Numbered from the stretch's first letter, positions 9,187 through 18,520 are shown. The stretch: 64,000 nt of DNA from Rhizobium sp. SL42 (GCF_021729845.1 NZ_CP063397.1:3176001-3240000), one strand, 5' to 3'. Program-made: numbers and translations. The notes: a model not told the origin generated them from the letters alone.

Positions 9187-9963
9187 TTATTGTTTCAGGC
9201 AGTCGTTGATCGCGCGTTTGATCAGGACTGCCAGATAATCGGCCACAACCCCTTGGCCGTTACTCTCCGCGATCAGGTCATTGCGGACCTCGATCATGAC
9301 ATTGAGATGCCCCTGCGGCAGGGCATGCAATTTCAGGCTATGCGTGACGCCGTCCTCCGGACCGTAGGGCGCATTGCGCTCCACCCGGAACGGGCCACCC
9401 CTGGCGGCCTCCAGCATGCCATCCGCCAACCGGCTGTCGGCATCGTGCAGGATGCCGATCTCAACGGCCCGCGGCTTGCCGAAATACACCGGCGTGAAAC
9501 TGTGCACGGTGACGAGGACGCTCGCGCGGCCGTCCGCCCGGCGCGCGGCAAGCGTCGCGCTGATGCGATCGTGAAACGGCACATAGAGTGCTGCGGTGCG
9601 CGCGTAGCGCTCGGCCGCATCAAGGTCGCGGTTCCCCGGAATGTCGTAGATTTCGCTGCGATCCGGCATGGCGGCGGGTGATTCCGGCGGGCGATTGCAG
9701 TCGTAGAGCAGACGGGAGAACCGCTGGTGGATCAGCACCGCATCAAGCTTTTCCGACAACAGCCGCGAAACCGCCAGGGCGCCCGGATCCCAGGCGATGT
9801 GGCTTTCCAGCGCTTCGGCCGTAAGGCCTAGGTCCCCTGCCCGCACAGGCAAGGCGCGACTTGCATGTTCACAGACCAGCACCACGGCGCCTGAAGCAGC
9901 GGAATTCTCCACTGCAACGGCTTCGCCGTCCGCCGACGTCAGGATGTCTGGCCTTGAGAGCAT
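9187..9963 (-). CDS. N-formylglutamate amidohydrolase (HutG-like) family enzyme
   Basis: 258 residues from the ATG at 9961-9963, with AGGGGA 8 bases upstream. FGase-family motifs are visible: 'VLVCEHASRALP', 'HIAWDPGALAVSRLLSE', 'LIHQRFSRLLYDCNRPP', 'VTVHSFTPVYFGK' and 'EIGILHDADSR'. The family hydrolyses N-formylglutamate in histidine degradation, but no other hut gene lies nearby. Within this operon (permease, GS-like ligase, two dehydrogenases) a more likely job is hydrolysis of a gamma-glutamyl amide to release glutamate and the oxidised amine. That role is inferred from context. It is the first gene of the minus-strand operon, divergent from the RpiR regulator. Confidence 0.8.
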   Translation of the reverse strand: MLSRPDILTSADGEAVAVENSAASGAVVLVCEHASRALPVRAGDLGLTAEALESHIAWDPGALAVSRLLSEKLDAVLIHQRFSRLLYDCNRPPESPAAMPDRSEIYDIPGNRDLDAAERYARTAALYVPFHDRISATLAARRADGRASVLVTVHSFTPVYFGKPRAVEIGILHDADSRLADGMLEAARGGPFRVERNAPYGPEDGVTHSLKLHALPQGHLNVMIEVRNDLIAESNGQGVVADYLAVLIKRAINDCLKQ

Positions 9964-10000
9964 GCTGATTTCCCCTGCGCCATTCGGCTGCATTTATTGA

Positions 10001-10056
10001 GAAGAGAATTCTTCACGATTTAGCCGCTGTCAATGGGATCTGAAGAAATCTCTTCA
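10001..10056. promoter_or_regulatory. Two related near-palindromes, candidate RpiR operators
   Basis: GAAGAGAATTCTTC (10001-10014) and GAAGAAATCTCTTC (10042-10055) share GAAGA...CTTC arms and lie 41 bp apart, about four helical turns. They sit in the gap between the minus-strand amidohydrolase operon and the RpiR gene. RpiR-type regulators bind such AT-centred inverted repeats. The protein-site link is an inference. Confidence 0.45.
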
Positions 10057-10065
10057 AAATAGCAA

Positions 10066-10094
10066 TTGACACATTCCGGCCATAAAGGCTTAAT
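10066..10094 (+). promoter_or_regulatory. Candidate sigma-70 promoter of the RpiR gene
   Basis: TTGACA at 10066-10071, a 17-base spacer, then CTTAAT at 10089-10094. It lies about 50 bases before the chosen start codon and just downstream of the second candidate operator, so a bound repressor could block it. Confidence 0.5.
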
Positions 10095-10141
10095 TCTCCA
10101 AAAGCCGGCAAAAGATCGGCTTGAGGGGAGACCATCGGTCC

Positions 10142-11023
10142 TTGCTAAGTGCGTCCAAGACAGTGTCGGACGTGATCCACGCCCATTTCGATGGGCTGAC
10201 ACGCGCCGAACGACAGCTGGCCGAGAGCCTGCTGGAAAATTACCCCGTCTCCGGCCTCGGCAGCATCACGACTGTCGCCGAGAACGCGGGCGTATCGACA
10301 CCCACTGTCGCCCGCATGGTCCAGAAGCTCGGCTACAAGGGTTATCCGGAATTCCAGGCGCATCTGCATCAGGAACTTGAGGCGACAATCTCCAATCCGA
10401 TCAGCAAGCACGACCGCTGGGCGGCCAACGCGCCGAACCGCCACATCCTCAATCGTTTTGCCGAAGCCGTGATCAACAATCTACGTGCATCGCTGGGCGA
10501 ACTGAGAACATCGACCTTCGACGAGGCAGCGCGCCTGCTGGGCGACCGCAATCGCAGCCTGTATTTTGTCGGCGGCCGTATCACCGGCGCGCTGGCCGAA
10601 TATTTTTTCACCCATATGCAGGTCATCAGGCCGAAGACGACGCTGATGTCGTCGAATGCCAGCTCCTGGCCGCAGCATGTCCTCAACATGCAGGCCGGCG
10701 ACGTGTTGATCGTCTTCGACATTCGTCGCTACGAAGCCGACATGACCACTCTTGCCGAGGTTGCCAGGGCCAACGGTGTCGAGATCATCCTCTTTACCGA
10801 CCAGTGGATGTCGCCCGTCGCCCAGCATGCCCGCAACTGTTTCAAGCTCCACATCGAAGCGCCATCCGCCTGGGATTCGTCCGTGGTGACGCTGTTTGTC
10901 GTGGAGGCCCTGATAGAAGCCGTGCAGAGCTCGTCCTGGGATGAGACGCGCGAACGTATGAATACCCTGGAAGGCTTGTTCGAGCAGGCACGCCTGTTTC
11001 GAAAGCCCCGAGAAAGAGGGTAA
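10142..11023 (+). CDS. RpiR/MurR-family regulator (HTH plus SIS domain)
   Basis: About 293 residues from a TTG at 10142. A TTG at 10121 is also in frame, but the AGGGGAG at 10124-10130 favours the later one. The N-terminal HTH_6 domain shows 'LTRAERQLAESLLENY', 'SITTVAENAGVSTPTVARMVQKLGYKGYPEF'. The C-terminal SIS domain starts around residue 125 with 'RNRSLYFVGGRITGALAEYFFTHM' and has 'AGDVLIVFDIRRYEADMTTLAEVARANGVEIILFTD'. SIS domains usually sense phosphosugars or related effectors. It is divergent from the amine-degradation-like operon and precedes the ABC operon, so it could control both. Confidence 0.9.
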   Translation: MLSASKTVSDVIHAHFDGLTRAERQLAESLLENYPVSGLGSITTVAENAGVSTPTVARMVQKLGYKGYPEFQAHLHQELEATISNPISKHDRWAANAPNRHILNRFAEAVINNLRASLGELRTSTFDEAARLLGDRNRSLYFVGGRITGALAEYFFTHMQVIRPKTTLMSSNASSWPQHVLNMQAGDVLIVFDIRRYEADMTTLAEVARANGVEIILFTDQWMSPVAQHARNCFKLHIEAPSAWDSSVVTLFVVEALIEAVQSSSWDETRERMNTLEGLFEQARLFRKPRERG

Positions 11024-11158
11024 ACGCGAGCATGGAGGACCAGACCCGATGAACGTCGGCAAGTGGGGAAAGACAGTTTGCCGCCGTCAACCGTCACACA
11101 ACGATAATAAACCGCACCTAAGTGAACCGCATCGCTGCCAACTCAGAGGAGAATTCCA

Positions 11159-12265
11159 GTGATTACCAATTTCCGCAAAGCCCTGTCCCTTACGACGGCT
11201 CTCGTGATGGCCAGCTCGGCCGTTGCCTACGCCGAACCGAGCGCAGAACTGATCGAAGCGGCCAAGAAGGAAGGCATGCTGACCACCATCGCACTGCCGC
11301 ACGACTGGTGCGGTTACGGCGCCGTCATCGATGGCTTCAAGAAGAAGTATCCGGAGATCACCGTCAACGAGCTGAACCCGGATGCCGGTTCGGCCGACGA
11401 AGTCGAAGCCATCAAGGCCAACAAGGACAACAAGGGCCCGCAGGCGCCGGACGTTGTTGACGTCGGCCTCGCTTTCGGCCCGCAGATGAAGGCCGAAGGC
11501 CTGCTGCAGCCTTACAAGGTCTCCACCTGGGACGAAATCCCGGAAAACGTCAAGGATGCCGAAGGCTACTGGTACGGCGACTATTACGGCGTCATGTCGC
11601 TGCTGGTGAACAAGGACCTCGTTGCCAACACGCCGAAGGACTGGTCGGACCTCCTGAAGCCGGAATATGCCGGTCAGGTCGCCCTCGCCGGTGATCCGCG
11701 CGCTTCCAACCAAGCTATCCTCGGCGTTCTTGCAGCCGGCCTCGCATCGGGCGCCAAGGCTGGCAAGGACGCTGGCGAAGCTGGCCTGAAGTATTTCGGC
11801 GAGCTGAACAAGGCCGGCAACTTCGTTCCGGTCATCGGCAAGTCCGGTACGCTCGCTCAGGGTGCAACCCCGATCGTCGTCATGTGGGACTACAACGCGC
11901 TCGCCGCCAAGGACACGCTGGCCGGCAACCCACCGGTTGAAGTCGTTGTTCCGGCATCGGGCGTTCTCGCAGGCGTCTACGTTCAGGGCATCTCGGCCTT
12001 CGCCCCGCATCCGAACGCCGCCAAGCTCTGGATGGAATACCTCTATTCCGACGAAGGCCAGACTGCATGGCTCGCAGGCTATTGCCACCCGGCACGCTTC
12101 AACGCGATGTCGGCCGCCGGCAAGATCCCTGCCGACCTGCTGGCAAAGCTGCCGCCGGCTGAATCCTATGCCAAGGCCTACTTCCCGACACTCGAGGAAG
12201 TCGATGCCAACAAGGCTGCCGTGACCGGCGCCTGGGACAGCGTCGTTGGCGCCAACGTCCAGTAA
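11159..12265 (+). CDS. Periplasmic solute-binding protein of an ABC importer (Fe3+/AEP/polyamine-like)
   Basis: 368 residues from a GTG at 11159, preceded by AGAGGAGAA. Residues 1-25 are a Sec signal peptide ending 'VAYAEP'. The mature protein starts like class-II binding proteins: 'ELIEAAKKEGMLTTIALPHDWCGYGAVIDGFKKKYPEITV', then 'YYGVMSLLVNKDLV'. 'PIVVMWDYNALA' and 'AFAPHPNAAKLWMEYLYSDEGQ' are typical of the SBP_bac family that includes ferric iron, thiamine and 2-aminoethylphosphonate binders. The ligand cannot be read from the sequence. It is the first gene of a plus-strand ABC operon and is followed by a strong hairpin, a usual way to keep binding-protein mRNA in excess. Confidence 0.9.
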   Translation: MITNFRKALSLTTALVMASSAVAYAEPSAELIEAAKKEGMLTTIALPHDWCGYGAVIDGFKKKYPEITVNELNPDAGSADEVEAIKANKDNKGPQAPDVVDVGLAFGPQMKAEGLLQPYKVSTWDEIPENVKDAEGYWYGDYYGVMSLLVNKDLVANTPKDWSDLLKPEYAGQVALAGDPRASNQAILGVLAAGLASGAKAGKDAGEAGLKYFGELNKAGNFVPVIGKSGTLAQGATPIVVMWDYNALAAKDTLAGNPPVEVVVPASGVLAGVYVQGISAFAPHPNAAKLWMEYLYSDEGQTAWLAGYCHPARFNAMSAAGKIPADLLAKLPPAESYAKAYFPTLEEVDANKAAVTGAWDSVVGANVQ

Positions 12266-12281
12266 AGCATAGCTTATTAAA

Positions 12282-12309
12282 GCCGCCCCGGTCTTGCGAC
12301 CGGGGCGGC
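12282..12309 (+). terminator. Strong hairpin between binding-protein and permease genes (partial terminator)
   Basis: A 12-bp perfect stem GCCGCCCCGGTC (12282-12293) with GACCGGGGCGGC (12298-12309) and a TTGC loop. It is followed by ATTTGCATTTT rather than a clean U tract, so partial termination or mRNA 3'-end protection fits better than full termination. Confidence 0.6.
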
Positions 12310-12359
12310 ATTTGCATTTTATAGAAACCGCGAACCGCGCGGACGAAGGGGCACCAGCA

Positions 12360-13250
12360 ATGTCATCTCAACAGGTCAGTTCAGCTGCGCCCCCCGGGCC
12401 ACGCTTCCGCCTCCCCCTCCACTGGCTGGGCGTTCTGCCCTTTGCAGCCTTCACCATACTTTTCCTGATCATGCCGACGATGAAAATCGTCATTGGCGCC
12501 TTCCAGACCCCGGACGGGACGTTCACGCTGGACAATATCCGCGGCCTGTTCACTCCATCGATCATGTCGGCCTATCTGATCTCCATCCGGATCAGCCTTG
12601 CCTCCGCCATCCTCGGCTGCGCCATCGGCTTTGCCGTCGCGGCCGCCGTCGTGCTGGGCGGATTGCCGCAATGGATCCGCGGCCCGCTGCTGACCTTTTC
12701 AGGCGTTGCCTCCAATTTCGCCGGCGTACCGCTCGCCTTCGCCTTTCTCGCAACCCTTGGCCCAGTCGGCCTTGTCACGGTCTTCCTCAAGACCCAGCTT
12801 GGGGTTGACCTGCGCATGCTCGGTTTCAACCTCCTGTCCTTCTGGGGCCTGACGCTGACCTATCTCTTTTTCCAGATCCCGCTGATGATCCTGATCATCA
12901 CGCCTGCGCTGGACGGCCTGAAAAGGGAATGGCGCGAGGCAGCCTCGATCCTCGGCGCCACCAATGCACAATACTGGCGCCTGGTCGCCTTCCCTATCCT
13001 GCTTCCCTCCTTCCTGGGCACGATAGCACTTCTGTTCGCAAATGCCTTCGGCGCTGTCGCAACTGCGATCGCGCTGACCGGCTCGTCACTGAATATCGTG
13101 CCGATCCTGCTCTTTGCGCAGATCCGCGGCGACGTCCTCGGCGATCCTCATCTCGGCTATGCACTGGCCTTCGGCATGATCGTGGTCACCGGCGTGGCCA
13201 ATGCAGTCTATATCTGGCTCCGCGCCCGCAGTGAAAGGTGGCTGAAATGA
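12360..13250 (+). CDS. ABC transporter permease (first)
   Basis: 296 residues from the ATG at 12360. AAGGGG lies about 10 bases upstream, and the frame extends further upstream without a better site. Six hydrophobic segments are visible. The permease signature 'EWREAASILGATNAQYWRLVAFPILLPSF' (EAA loop) near residue 200 contacts the ATPase. It should form the inner-membrane channel with the overlapping downstream permease, as in iron, polyamine and phosphonate importers. Confidence 0.9.
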   Translation: MSSQQVSSAAPPGPRFRLPLHWLGVLPFAAFTILFLIMPTMKIVIGAFQTPDGTFTLDNIRGLFTPSIMSAYLISIRISLASAILGCAIGFAVAAAVVLGGLPQWIRGPLLTFSGVASNFAGVPLAFAFLATLGPVGLVTVFLKTQLGVDLRMLGFNLLSFWGLTLTYLFFQIPLMILIITPALDGLKREWREAASILGATNAQYWRLVAFPILLPSFLGTIALLFANAFGAVATAIALTGSSLNIVPILLFAQIRGDVLGDPHLGYALAFGMIVVTGVANAVYIWLRARSERWLK

Positions 13251-14029
13251 AGCGTCTATGGGCTTGGGGAGCCCTTACTTTCGGCCTCCTCTATTTCTTC
13301 CTGCCGCTGATCGGCATGACCAATTTCTCGCTGAAGATGCGGCGCGGCGCTTATTCTTTCGATGCCTATGTCAAGGTGTTGAATGATCCGCGCTTCCAGG
13401 AGACATTCACCTATTCCGTCACCATGGCGCTGGTGACCATCCTGTTCGGCATCTTCCTGATCGTGCCCACCGCCTATTGGGTTCGTCTGAAATTGCCGGG
13501 TCTGCGTCCCTACATCGAATTCGTCACGCTTCTGCCGCTGGTCATTCCCGCCATCGTCATCGTCTTTGGCTATATCCGCCTCTACAACACATCGAGCTGG
13601 CTGCCGCTCACCGGCTCCTCCCTTGGCACAGATGTCCTGCTGATGTTCGGTTATGCGACCTTGGCATTGCCCTATATGTACCGTGCCGTCGACACGGGTT
13701 TGCGCACCATCGATGTCGGAACCCTGACAGAGGCAGCCCAAAGCCTCGGTGCCGGCTGGTTCACGATCATTTCGCGCATCATCCTGCCCAATGTGCTGGT
13801 CGCCGTCCTTTCAGGCGCCTTCCTGACCTTCGCCATCGTCATCGGCGAGTTCACCATGGCAGCCCTTCTCAACAAGCCGGCCTTTGGCCCCTACATGCAG
13901 TTGCTCGGCGCCAACCGCGCCTATGAACCTGCTGCCCTGGCGGTCATCGCCTTCGGCATCACCTGGGGTTGCCTTGGACTGATCCAGCTTGTTTCCCGTT
14001 TCCAGAAAACCGCGCCTCGCCAGGCCTGA
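13247..14029 (+). CDS. ABC transporter permease (second)
   Basis: 260 residues. The start ATG at 13247 overlaps the previous stop as ATGA, and AAAGGTGG lies 7 bases upstream, so an in-frame GTG at 13238 is less likely. It has about six membrane segments and an EAA loop, 'TLTEAAQSLGAGWFTIISRIILPNVL'. Translational coupling with the first permease fits a 1:1 heterodimer. Confidence 0.9.
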   Translation: MKRLWAWGALTFGLLYFFLPLIGMTNFSLKMRRGAYSFDAYVKVLNDPRFQETFTYSVTMALVTILFGIFLIVPTAYWVRLKLPGLRPYIEFVTLLPLVIPAIVIVFGYIRLYNTSSWLPLTGSSLGTDVLLMFGYATLALPYMYRAVDTGLRTIDVGTLTEAAQSLGAGWFTIISRIILPNVLVAVLSGAFLTFAIVIGEFTMAALLNKPAFGPYMQLLGANRAYEPAALAVIAFGITWGCLGLIQLVSRFQKTAPRQA

Positions 14030-14042
14030 GGACTGAACCTTC

Positions 14043-15095
14043 ATGAGCTTTCTCACACTCACCAATCTGCAGAAATCCTTTGGGCCGACCAAGGTCGTTC
14101 ACGACTTCAACATGGCGATCGACAAGGGCGAGTTCATCTCCTTCCTTGGGCCGTCGGGCTGCGGCAAGACGACGATCCTGCGCATGATCGCCGGCTTCGA
14201 GAGCCCGAGCGGCGGCACGATCGAAATCGCCGGCAAGGATCAGACAAACCTGAAGCCGAACCAGCGCAATATCGGCATGGTCTTCCAGGCCTATGCGCTG
14301 TTTCCCAACATGAATGTCTTCGACAATGTCGCCTTCGGCCTGAAGATCGCCGGCATGCCAAAGGCTGCCATCGAGGCGCGCGTTAAGGAAATGCTCGCCC
14401 TGATCCATCTCGAACACCTGGCCGAGCGTTATCCTTACCAGCTGTCCGGCGGCCAGCAGCAGCGCGTGGCGCTCGCCCGCGCGCTTGCGCCCAAGCCGCA
14501 GGTGCTTCTGCTCGACGAACCGCTTTCGGCACTGGACGCCAAGATCCGCGTCTCGCTGCGCGAGGAAATCCGCCATATCCAGCAGAAGCTCGGCATCACC
14601 ACCGTCTTCGTCACCCATGACCAGGAAGAGGCCCTGTCGATCTCCGACCGCATCGTCGTCATGAATGCCGGCAAGGCCGACCAGATCGGTACCCCGTTCG
14701 AGATCTACAACCGCCCGACCACACGTTTCGTCGCCTCCTTCGTCGGCACGCTGAACGTTCTGGAGGCGACCGTGACCGACCAGGCGGCCGGCCTCGTCAG
14801 GATCGGCGATGCAACCCTTGCGATCAATGACACCATCCCGGCCGCCAACGGATCGACCGTGCAACTCGCCATGCGCCCGGAAGCGGGTGCTCTGGCCGGC
14901 AATGGTCAAGCAACCGTCAGCGGCAAAGTCACATCCAGCCAGTTCCTCGGCTCAGTGATCCGCACCCGTGTCGAGGTTGCGGGAAAGTCGATTTCCTTCG
15001 ACACGTTCAACGATCCCGGCACCAAGCCGCCGGTGATCGGCGATCTGGTCGGCGTCAAGATCGACCCGTCCGGCCTGATCGTACTCGCGGACTAG
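14043..15095 (+). CDS. ABC transporter ATP-binding protein (PotA/FbpC type)
   Basis: 350 residues. Walker A 'GPSGCGKTT' is near residues 37-45, the Q-loop is '[12 protein letters not shown]', the signature '[15 protein letters not shown]', Walker B '[12 protein letters not shown]', and the H-loop '[11 protein letters not shown]'. A C-terminal TOBE-like domain (about 240-350) is typical of polyamine, iron and sugar importers. It energises the two preceding permeases. It starts 13 bases after the second permease. Confidence 0.95.
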   Translation: MSFLTLTNLQKSFGPTKVVHDFNMAIDKGEFISFLGPSGCGKTTILRMIAGFESPSGGTIEIAGKDQTNLKPNQRNIGMVFQAYALFPNMNVFDNVAFGLKIAGMPKAAIEARVKEMLALIHLEHLAERYPYQLSGGQQQRVALARALAPKPQVLLLDEPLSALDAKIRVSLREEIRHIQQKLGITTVFVTHDQEEALSISDRIVVMNAGKADQIGTPFEIYNRPTTRFVASFVGTLNVLEATVTDQAAGLVRIGDATLAINDTIPAANGSTVQLAMRPEAGALAGNGQATVSGKVTSSQFLGSVIRTRVEVAGKSISFDTFNDPGTKPPVIGDLVGVKIDPSGLIVLAD

Positions 15096-15181
15096 AAAAC
15101 CCGACATTTCGGGTGGTAAACACTTTTCGGCGCGCATTCACAATGCGCGCCGAAGCACATTCAGGCAGGGAGGACATACCG

Positions 15182-16225
15182 ATGCGCGCTCTTTTTTACG
15201 AACGTTTCGGCGAAACACCGACGGTCAGCACATTGCCCGACCCGACACCCTCTCCTTCCGGCGTCGTCGTCGCCGTCAAGGCAACCGGCCTCTGCCGCAG
15301 CGACTGGCACGGCTGGATGGGCCACGACCCGGATATCCGCCTGCCGCATGTGCCCGGCCATGAACTGGCGGGCACTATTGCCGCGATCGGCCGCGATGTC
15401 CGTCGATTCAGGATCGGCGACCGGGTCACCGTGCCTTTCGTTTCGGGCTGCGGCCACTGCCATGAATGCCGTTCCGGCAACCAGCAGGTCTGCGAAGAGC
15501 AGTTCCAGCCCGGCTTCACCCATTGGGGTTCCTTCGCCGAATATGTCGCAATCGATTACGCCGACCAGAACCTCGTCCACCTGCCCGACAGCATGAGTTA
15601 TGAGACCGCGGCCAGTCTCGGCTGTCGCTTCGCCACGTCGTTTCGTGCCGTCGTCGATCAGGGGCGTCTGAAGGGCGGCGAATGGCTGGCCGTGCATGGC
15701 TGCGGCGGCGTCGGCCTGTCGGCGATCATGATCGGCCACGCACTCGGTGCCAATGTCGTGGCCATAGACATTGCCGACGACAAGCTGGCACTGGCCCGCC
15801 AGCTCGGCGCGACGGTTGCGATCAACAGCCGCGAGGTGCCTGATCTGGTAGAGGCGGTGCGCGAGGCAACCGGAGGCGGCGCCCATGTCTCGGTGGATGC
15901 GCTTGGCCACCCGCAAACCTGCTTCCATTCGATCAGCAACCTGAGACGACGCGGACGCCACGTCCAGGTCGGATTGATGCTCGGCGAGCACGCTACGCCC
16001 GCGATTCCGATGGCGCGCGTCATCGGCCATGAACTCGAGATCTACGGCAGCCACGGCATGCAGGCCTGGCGTTACGACGCCATGCTGGAAATGATCTTGT
16101 CCGGCAAACTCGCACCGGAAAAGCTGATCGGCCGGCACATCAGCCTCGATGAGGCGGCTCTGGCGCTGACGGAAATGGATAGCTTCAAGGACAGCGGTAT
16201 CAGCATCATCGACGGTTTCGTCTGA
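15182..16225 (+). CDS. Zinc-dependent alcohol dehydrogenase (MDR family)
   Basis: 347 residues from the ATG at 15182, which follows AGGGAGGA. The catalytic zinc ligands appear in '[10 protein letters not shown]' (Cys) and '[10 protein letters not shown]' (His-Glu). The structural zinc site is a Cys/His pattern in '[17 protein letters not shown]'. The Rossmann fold '[40 protein letters not shown]' binds NAD(P). It should oxidise an alcohol or polyol. It lies 86 bases after the ATPase gene on the same strand, so it may act on the imported compound. Confidence 0.9.
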   Translation: MRALFYERFGETPTVSTLPDPTPSPSGVVVAVKATGLCRSDWHGWMGHDPDIRLPHVPGHELAGTIAAIGRDVRRFRIGDRVTVPFVSGCGHCHECRSGNQQVCEEQFQPGFTHWGSFAEYVAIDYADQNLVHLPDSMSYETAASLGCRFATSFRAVVDQGRLKGGEWLAVHGCGGVGLSAIMIGHALGANVVAIDIADDKLALARQLGATVAINSREVPDLVEAVREATGGGAHVSVDALGHPQTCFHSISNLRRRGRHVQVGLMLGEHATPAIPMARVIGHELEIYGSHGMQAWRYDAMLEMILSGKLAPEKLIGRHISLDEAALALTEMDSFKDSGISIIDGFV

Positions 16226-16393
16226 TGGAGCATCAACCAATCTGCCTGGTCAGGCGGCGCGGCGGAAGTGGACGACGAAACCTTGAAATTCTTGCAAGGG
16301 TTCGAACCCCGTTAATAGTTTTATGGTGAGTTGACGCAACGTAAGACAGTTTGAACGACCATCAATTCGCCCATGACGGAGGTTACAAACGCG

Positions 16394-17548
16394 ATGAGCA
16401 TGCCGAGACAGGGCGCGCCGATCTATCCGGCCGGGTTCATCGATCAATTGATGCGATTGAAGCGCGGATCCGTTTCAAGGCGGCATTTCCTGCAGGTAAC
16501 GGGTCTCGGCCTTGCAGGTCTCATGTTCGGCGGCACAGGGAACGGTTGGGCTCCGGCCCATGCGGGCTCGCTCGGCAGGAGCGTCAGCATTGCAACCTGG
16601 CCGAACTACCACGACCCGGCGACATTCGAGCAATTCTCGCAACAGCATGGCGTCGCGGTAAATGTCGAGATCATCGGCTCCAACGAGATGATGATCCAGC
16701 GCATGCAGACGCAGACGGCGGCCTGGGATCTCATTGTACCGACACAATATGCCCTCACCCCCTATGCAGGCCTGAGTTTGATCGAACCGCTTGATCTGGC
16801 CGCACTGCCGAATTTTGATCCGGCTGCCAATCCAGAACGCTATCTCGCGCCGGCCATGTTCGGCGGCAGGCTTCATGCTCTGCCGAAGAATACCGGCACT
16901 ACCGGCATCGCCTACAACCGACGCAAACTTGATCCGGTGACGAGTTGGCGCAGCTTCTTCGACACAGCCATGGGCGATGCTTCGGGCCGGACAATTGTTC
17001 AGGACTACCAGTTGACCACGATCGGCGGTGCGCTTGTTGCCCTCGGCTATCCCTTCAACTCGATAGACCCGAACGCCCTTTCCAAGGCGGAGGACTTGTT
17101 GATGCAGGTAAAGCCGCATCTGCTGGCGATCGACAGCGACTACCAGCCGGCCATGCGCGCTGGTGACGCCTGGCTCAGCATGTGCTGGAGCAACGACGCC
17201 GCGCAACTGGTCCGCGACATGGATGAGATCCAATATAGCCTTGGATCGGACGGTGGCGAGATCTGGACCGACTACTACGCGATTCCGACGGGGGCACAGA
17301 ACAGACCGGCTGCCTATGCTTTGCTGAACCACCTGATGGATCCGAAAGTTGCAGCCGCCGATCTTCTGATCAATGGCGGCGCGACCACAGACAGCCGGGT
17401 TTTTCCACTCCTGCCGGAGGAAATCATCTCCGACAAGGTCATCTATCCGGACGAAGCCAGCTTGAGCGCGCTGGAATATGCAATTGCGGTTGTGCTTACA
17501 GACCCGAACCGGGCCGCCATCATGACCCGCTTCAAGGCCGCATTATAA
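16394..17548 (+). CDS. Tat-exported PotD-like periplasmic binding protein
   Basis: 384 residues from the ATG at 16394, chosen because GGAGG is at 16379-16383. An ATG at 16373 is also in frame. The N-terminus has a twin-arginine motif, 'VSRRHFLQVTGLGLAGLMFGG', so it is probably exported folded. The mature part is PotD/PotF-like: 'SIATWPNYHDPATFEQFSQQ', 'WDLIVPTQYALTPYAGLSLIEPLDLAALPNF', 'MCWSNDAAQLVRDMDEIQYSLGSDGGEIWTDYYAIPTGAQN'. The family binds polyamines or similar cations. It has no permease pair of its own here, so it may be an extra binding protein for the importer upstream. Confidence 0.85.
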   Translation: MSMPRQGAPIYPAGFIDQLMRLKRGSVSRRHFLQVTGLGLAGLMFGGTGNGWAPAHAGSLGRSVSIATWPNYHDPATFEQFSQQHGVAVNVEIIGSNEMMIQRMQTQTAAWDLIVPTQYALTPYAGLSLIEPLDLAALPNFDPAANPERYLAPAMFGGRLHALPKNTGTTGIAYNRRKLDPVTSWRSFFDTAMGDASGRTIVQDYQLTTIGGALVALGYPFNSIDPNALSKAEDLLMQVKPHLLAIDSDYQPAMRAGDAWLSMCWSNDAAQLVRDMDEIQYSLGSDGGEIWTDYYAIPTGAQNRPAAYALLNHLMDPKVAAADLLINGGATTDSRVFPLLPEEIISDKVIYPDEASLSALEYAIAVVLTDPNRAAIMTRFKAAL

Positions 17549-17641
17549 AAACCGGAGACTGTTCACCTTTGCGGCAACAAATGATTGCGAATCTGCCACT
17601 CTGCCCGATGCGTTGCCGTCAGGATTTGCAAGGATGCCCCT

Positions 17642-18520
17642 ATGAGCCCCAAGCCCACCATTTCCATCATCGATGTCATTTCCGATCCGGGCAAGGAAGG
17701 ACGACCCAACGAAGACCGGCTCGGATACAATCAACATGCCGCCTTCGTTTTCGACGGCGCAACGGGTCTGGGCGATCGCCAATTCATGCAGGGTTACGGC
17801 TCCGATGCCGCCTGGATCGCCGAATTCGGCGCCATGCAGTTGGAGCAACGGCTGGATGCGACAGCCGATCCGAAATCCATCCTGCGCGCCATCTCCGAAA
17901 ATGCGCGGCAGGCTTTCGAAGCCGTTGCCGGCGATCAACCTCGCTATGCCTGGCCACTCTGCAGCCTGACCGCTCTACGCGCCACACCGACAGGCTTTCA
18001 GTATTTCGGCCTGGGCGACAGCGCCCTCTACATCCTGCATGACGACGGACGGAGCGATTTTGTCATCCCGCTCCCCGGCGCCTATGAATGGGAACAGCAC
18101 CGCGCCGCGGAACACATAACCCGCCTTGGCGGCATCGGCGCATCCGGCAGCGCCAATACCGACCCGACGACGCTCGAAAACCTGCGCAAGGGCCGCGCGC
18201 TGCAGAATACCCCGAATGGCGCGACCTGGACCTTCGGCGTGGTACCTGAGGCTGCCGACCATCTGTTCATCTGCGACGTGCCCGTTCACGGCGGCGGTGC
18301 GACGGCTATCTTGTGCTCCGATGGATTGGCCGACCTCGTCGCCCTCTACAAGGCCTATGATCCCGCCTCGCTGATCCGGCGCGCGGCAACAACGGGCCTG
18401 CGCTCACTGGTCGCCGAATTGCGCCACTACGAGCGAGAACTGGATCCGGACGGGCTGCAATATCCCCGCTTCAAGCAGTCGGATGATACGACGGCGATCC
18501 TGTTGCGACTTGAGGCGTGA
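17642..18520 (+). CDS. PP2C-family Ser/Thr protein phosphatase
   Basis: 292 residues from the ATG at 17642, preceded by AAGGATG. The PP2C metal-binding pattern is present: 'NEDRLGY' near the N-terminus, 'AAFVFDGATGLGD' (Asp-Gly metal motif), 'FGLGDSALYIL' , 'ILCSDGLADLVALY' (Asp-Gly) and 'QSDDTTAILL' (Asp-Asp). The catalytic core is therefore complete. It is a single-domain cytosolic enzyme without membrane or sensor parts. No kinase gene lies near. It is last in the plus-strand run after a PotD-like protein. The target is unknown. Confidence 0.85.
   Translation: MSPKPTISIIDVISDPGKEGRPNEDRLGYNQHAAFVFDGATGLGDRQFMQGYGSDAAWIAEFGAMQLEQRLDATADPKSILRAISENARQAFEAVAGDQPRYAWPLCSLTALRATPTGFQYFGLGDSALYILHDDGRSDFVIPLPGAYEWEQHRAAEHITRLGGIGASGSANTDPTTLENLRKGRALQNTPNGATWTFGVVPEAADHLFICDVPVHGGGATAILCSDGLADLVALYKAYDPASLIRRAATTGLRSLVAELRHYERELDPDGLQYPRFKQSDDTTAILLRLEA

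Noticed and set aside
16298..16309. GGGTTCGAACCC as the T-arm of a tRNA gene
   Set aside because: The bases around it do not form acceptor, D or anticodon arms. It is a simple 12-bp palindrome in a 168-base intergenic gap.
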